Source of the DNA: Paraburkholderia haematera
GTDB lineage: Bacteria > Pseudomonadota > Gammaproteobacteria > Burkholderiales > Burkholderiaceae
DNA length: 64,000 nt
Direction of reading: 5' to 3'
NCBI RefSeq assembly: GCF_905220975.1
Contig: NZ_CAJNBK010000002.1
Coordinates: 558,001-622,000, forward strand
Both the position numbers and the translations under genes were made by a program. This document shows positions 63,036 through 64,000 of the stretch, piece after piece. Under the pieces are notes generated by a model that was given only the letters and a program-made list of their open reading frames with translations, searched no databases and had not been told where the DNA came from. Each line of letters begins with the position of its first letter. Position 1 is the first letter of the stretch.

Positions 63036-64000
63036 CTATTGACCGCGCTGTCGTGCACATTGACGGAACAGGCAAACCAGGTCGGCCGCAATATGGGCGC
63101 CGGCGAGCGCCGTGATATCGGCGTGATCGTAAGCCGGCGCCACTTCGACAACGTCCGCGCCAACCAGGTCGATGCTGCCGAGGCCGCGGACGATCGCCAG
63201 CGCCTGCGCGGTCGATAGCCCGCCTGGCACGGGCGTACCCGTTCCGGGGGCATAGGCTGGGTCCAGGCAGTCCACGTCGAATGTCAGGTACGCAGGCCGC
63301 GTGCCGACCACAGCCCTGATCTTATCGAGTACCGCCGACGTCCCGTGTTCATGGACCGACGGCGCATCGACGATGTTGAACTTCATGAAGTCATCGTTCC
63401 ATGTACGAATGCCGATTTGAACGGAATGCAGCGGATCGATAAGTCCTTCTTTGACCGCCTTGTAGAACATTGTGCCGTGGTTCAGGCTGTCGGGCTGATC
63501 GTCGGGCCACGTGTCGCAATGGGCATCGAAGTGGATCAGCGACAACGGGCGTCCGTATTTCTGCGCATGGGCGACCAGCAGCGGATAGGTGATGTAGTGA
63601 TCGCCGCCCAATGTCAGCATGCGCGAGCCTGCGTTCAGGATGGTCTGGGCGTGCTTCACAATGGTTTGTCTGATCGTCTGTGGATTGTGCACATCGAGCC
63701 AGCAGTCACCGTAGTCGACGACGGCATAGTCGTTGAACGGGTTGACGCCCCAAGGGTAGGGCAACAAGGTTCCGAGCTGGGCGCTGGCGGCGCGCATCGC
63801 GCGCGGTCCCAGTCGCGCGCCTGGGCGAAAGGTCGTGGCGATGTCGAGCGGTACGCCTGTTATCGCCAGATCGACGCCGGCCAGATCGCGAGTGTATTTG
63901 CGCCGCATGAAGGACAGTACGCCCGCGTAGGTGTTTTCACGCGACGATCCATACAATGATTGCCGGTGAATGGCGCCGTCGCCGAATACGGTGTCGGTGG
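63036..64000 (-). CDS. speB: Agmatinase (5' end cut by the window edge)
   Basis: A ureohydrolase that splits agmatine to putrescine and urea. Visible are 'GVPLDIATTFRPGARLGPRAMRAAS', the Mn ligands in 'GGDHYITYPL', 'DAHCDTW' and 'DVDCLDP', and 'VEVAPAYDHADITALAGA'. This pattern follows E. coli SpeB closely. The frame stays open to base 64000 ('GDGAIHRQSLYGSS' reads into it), so the start is outside the window; the TTG near 63956 is not the start. It supplies putrescine for the transporter/aminotransferase cluster to its left. Confidence 0.92.
   Translation of the reverse strand, partial: TDTVFGDGAIHRQSLYGSSRENTYAGVLSFMRRKYTRDLAGVDLAITGVPLDIATTFRPGARLGPRAMRAASAQLGTLLPYPWGVNPFNDYAVVDYGDCWLDVHNPQTIRQTIVKHAQTILNAGSRMLTLGGDHYITYPLLVAHAQKYGRPLSLIHFDAHCDTWPDDQPDSLNHGTMFYKAVKEGLIDPLHSVQIGIRTWNDDFMKFNIVDAPSVHEHGTSAVLDKIRAVVGTRPAYLTFDVDCLDPAYAPGTGTPVPGGLSTAQALAIVRGLGSIDLVGADVVEVAPAYDHADITALAGAHIAADLVCLFRQCARQRGQ

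Overview
The window is high-G+C proteobacterial DNA that reads as a chromosome of Burkholderiaceae, most likely Paraburkholderia or a close relative. The pointers are the smpB-ratA-rnfH-guaB-guaA neighbourhood, the OmpC-type porin with the 'SSVTLYGIIDAGV' opening, a DUF4148 secreted protein and the many LysR regulators. This placement is inference from gene content. I saw no insertion sequence, prophage, rRNA, tRNA or CRISPR array.

Bases 1-7.6 kb are housekeeping: the end of an SPFH (paraslipin-type) gene, smpB, the ratA/rnfH pair, a DMT exporter, then guaB, a small membrane protein and guaA (IMP to XMP to GMP). At 7.6-9.8 kb is a lone OsmC-YcaO fusion whose base composition looks lower in G+C than its surroundings. 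From 9.98 to 15.8 kb lies a benzoate module on the minus strand, catA-benA-benB-benC-benD, with a divergent BenM/CatM-type LysR gene; it takes benzoate to cis,cis-muconate, and catB/catC are absent from the window.

From 15.9 to 26.2 kb are a small unknown protein, a MaoC-fold dehydratase, an LrgA/LrgB pair, a DUF4148 protein, a solitary PstS-like phosphate-binding protein next to a MASE1 histidine kinase/NarL-type regulator pair, and a 1094-residue SAM-cyclase-AAA-TPR protein. Divergent from the cyclase is a SulP transporter carrying both STAS and cyclic-nucleotide-binding domains, followed by two glycosidases (GH35 and a clan GH-D enzyme) facing each other.

From 33.2 to 38.3 kb are a NodD-like LysR gene, a histidine phosphatase, and a kinase/SDR/acyl-CoA dehydrogenase set that resembles lvaA/lvaD/lvaC-type 4-hydroxyacyl-CoA catabolism, ending with the broken C-terminal tail of a LysR gene. 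From 38.5 to 48 kb is a catabolic island: a ureohydrolase, an ABC substrate-binding protein, an aldehyde dehydrogenase, an NCS1 permease and a GMC alcohol dehydrogenase, with two paralogous LysR regulators. Two of its promoters share the dyad TTCGG-N6-CCGAA. An alcohol to aldehyde to acid to urea-releasing route for a guanidino compound is the hypothesis I find most worth testing.

From 48.3 to 51.5 kb are a PAS-LuxR regulator and a monomeric NADP-isocitrate dehydrogenase. From 51.6 kb to the right edge is a polyamine region: a regulator made of two complete IclR units in one chain, a potABCD-type transporter, an amidase, a class III aminotransferase, a porin, a LuxR regulator and an agmatinase cut by the edge.
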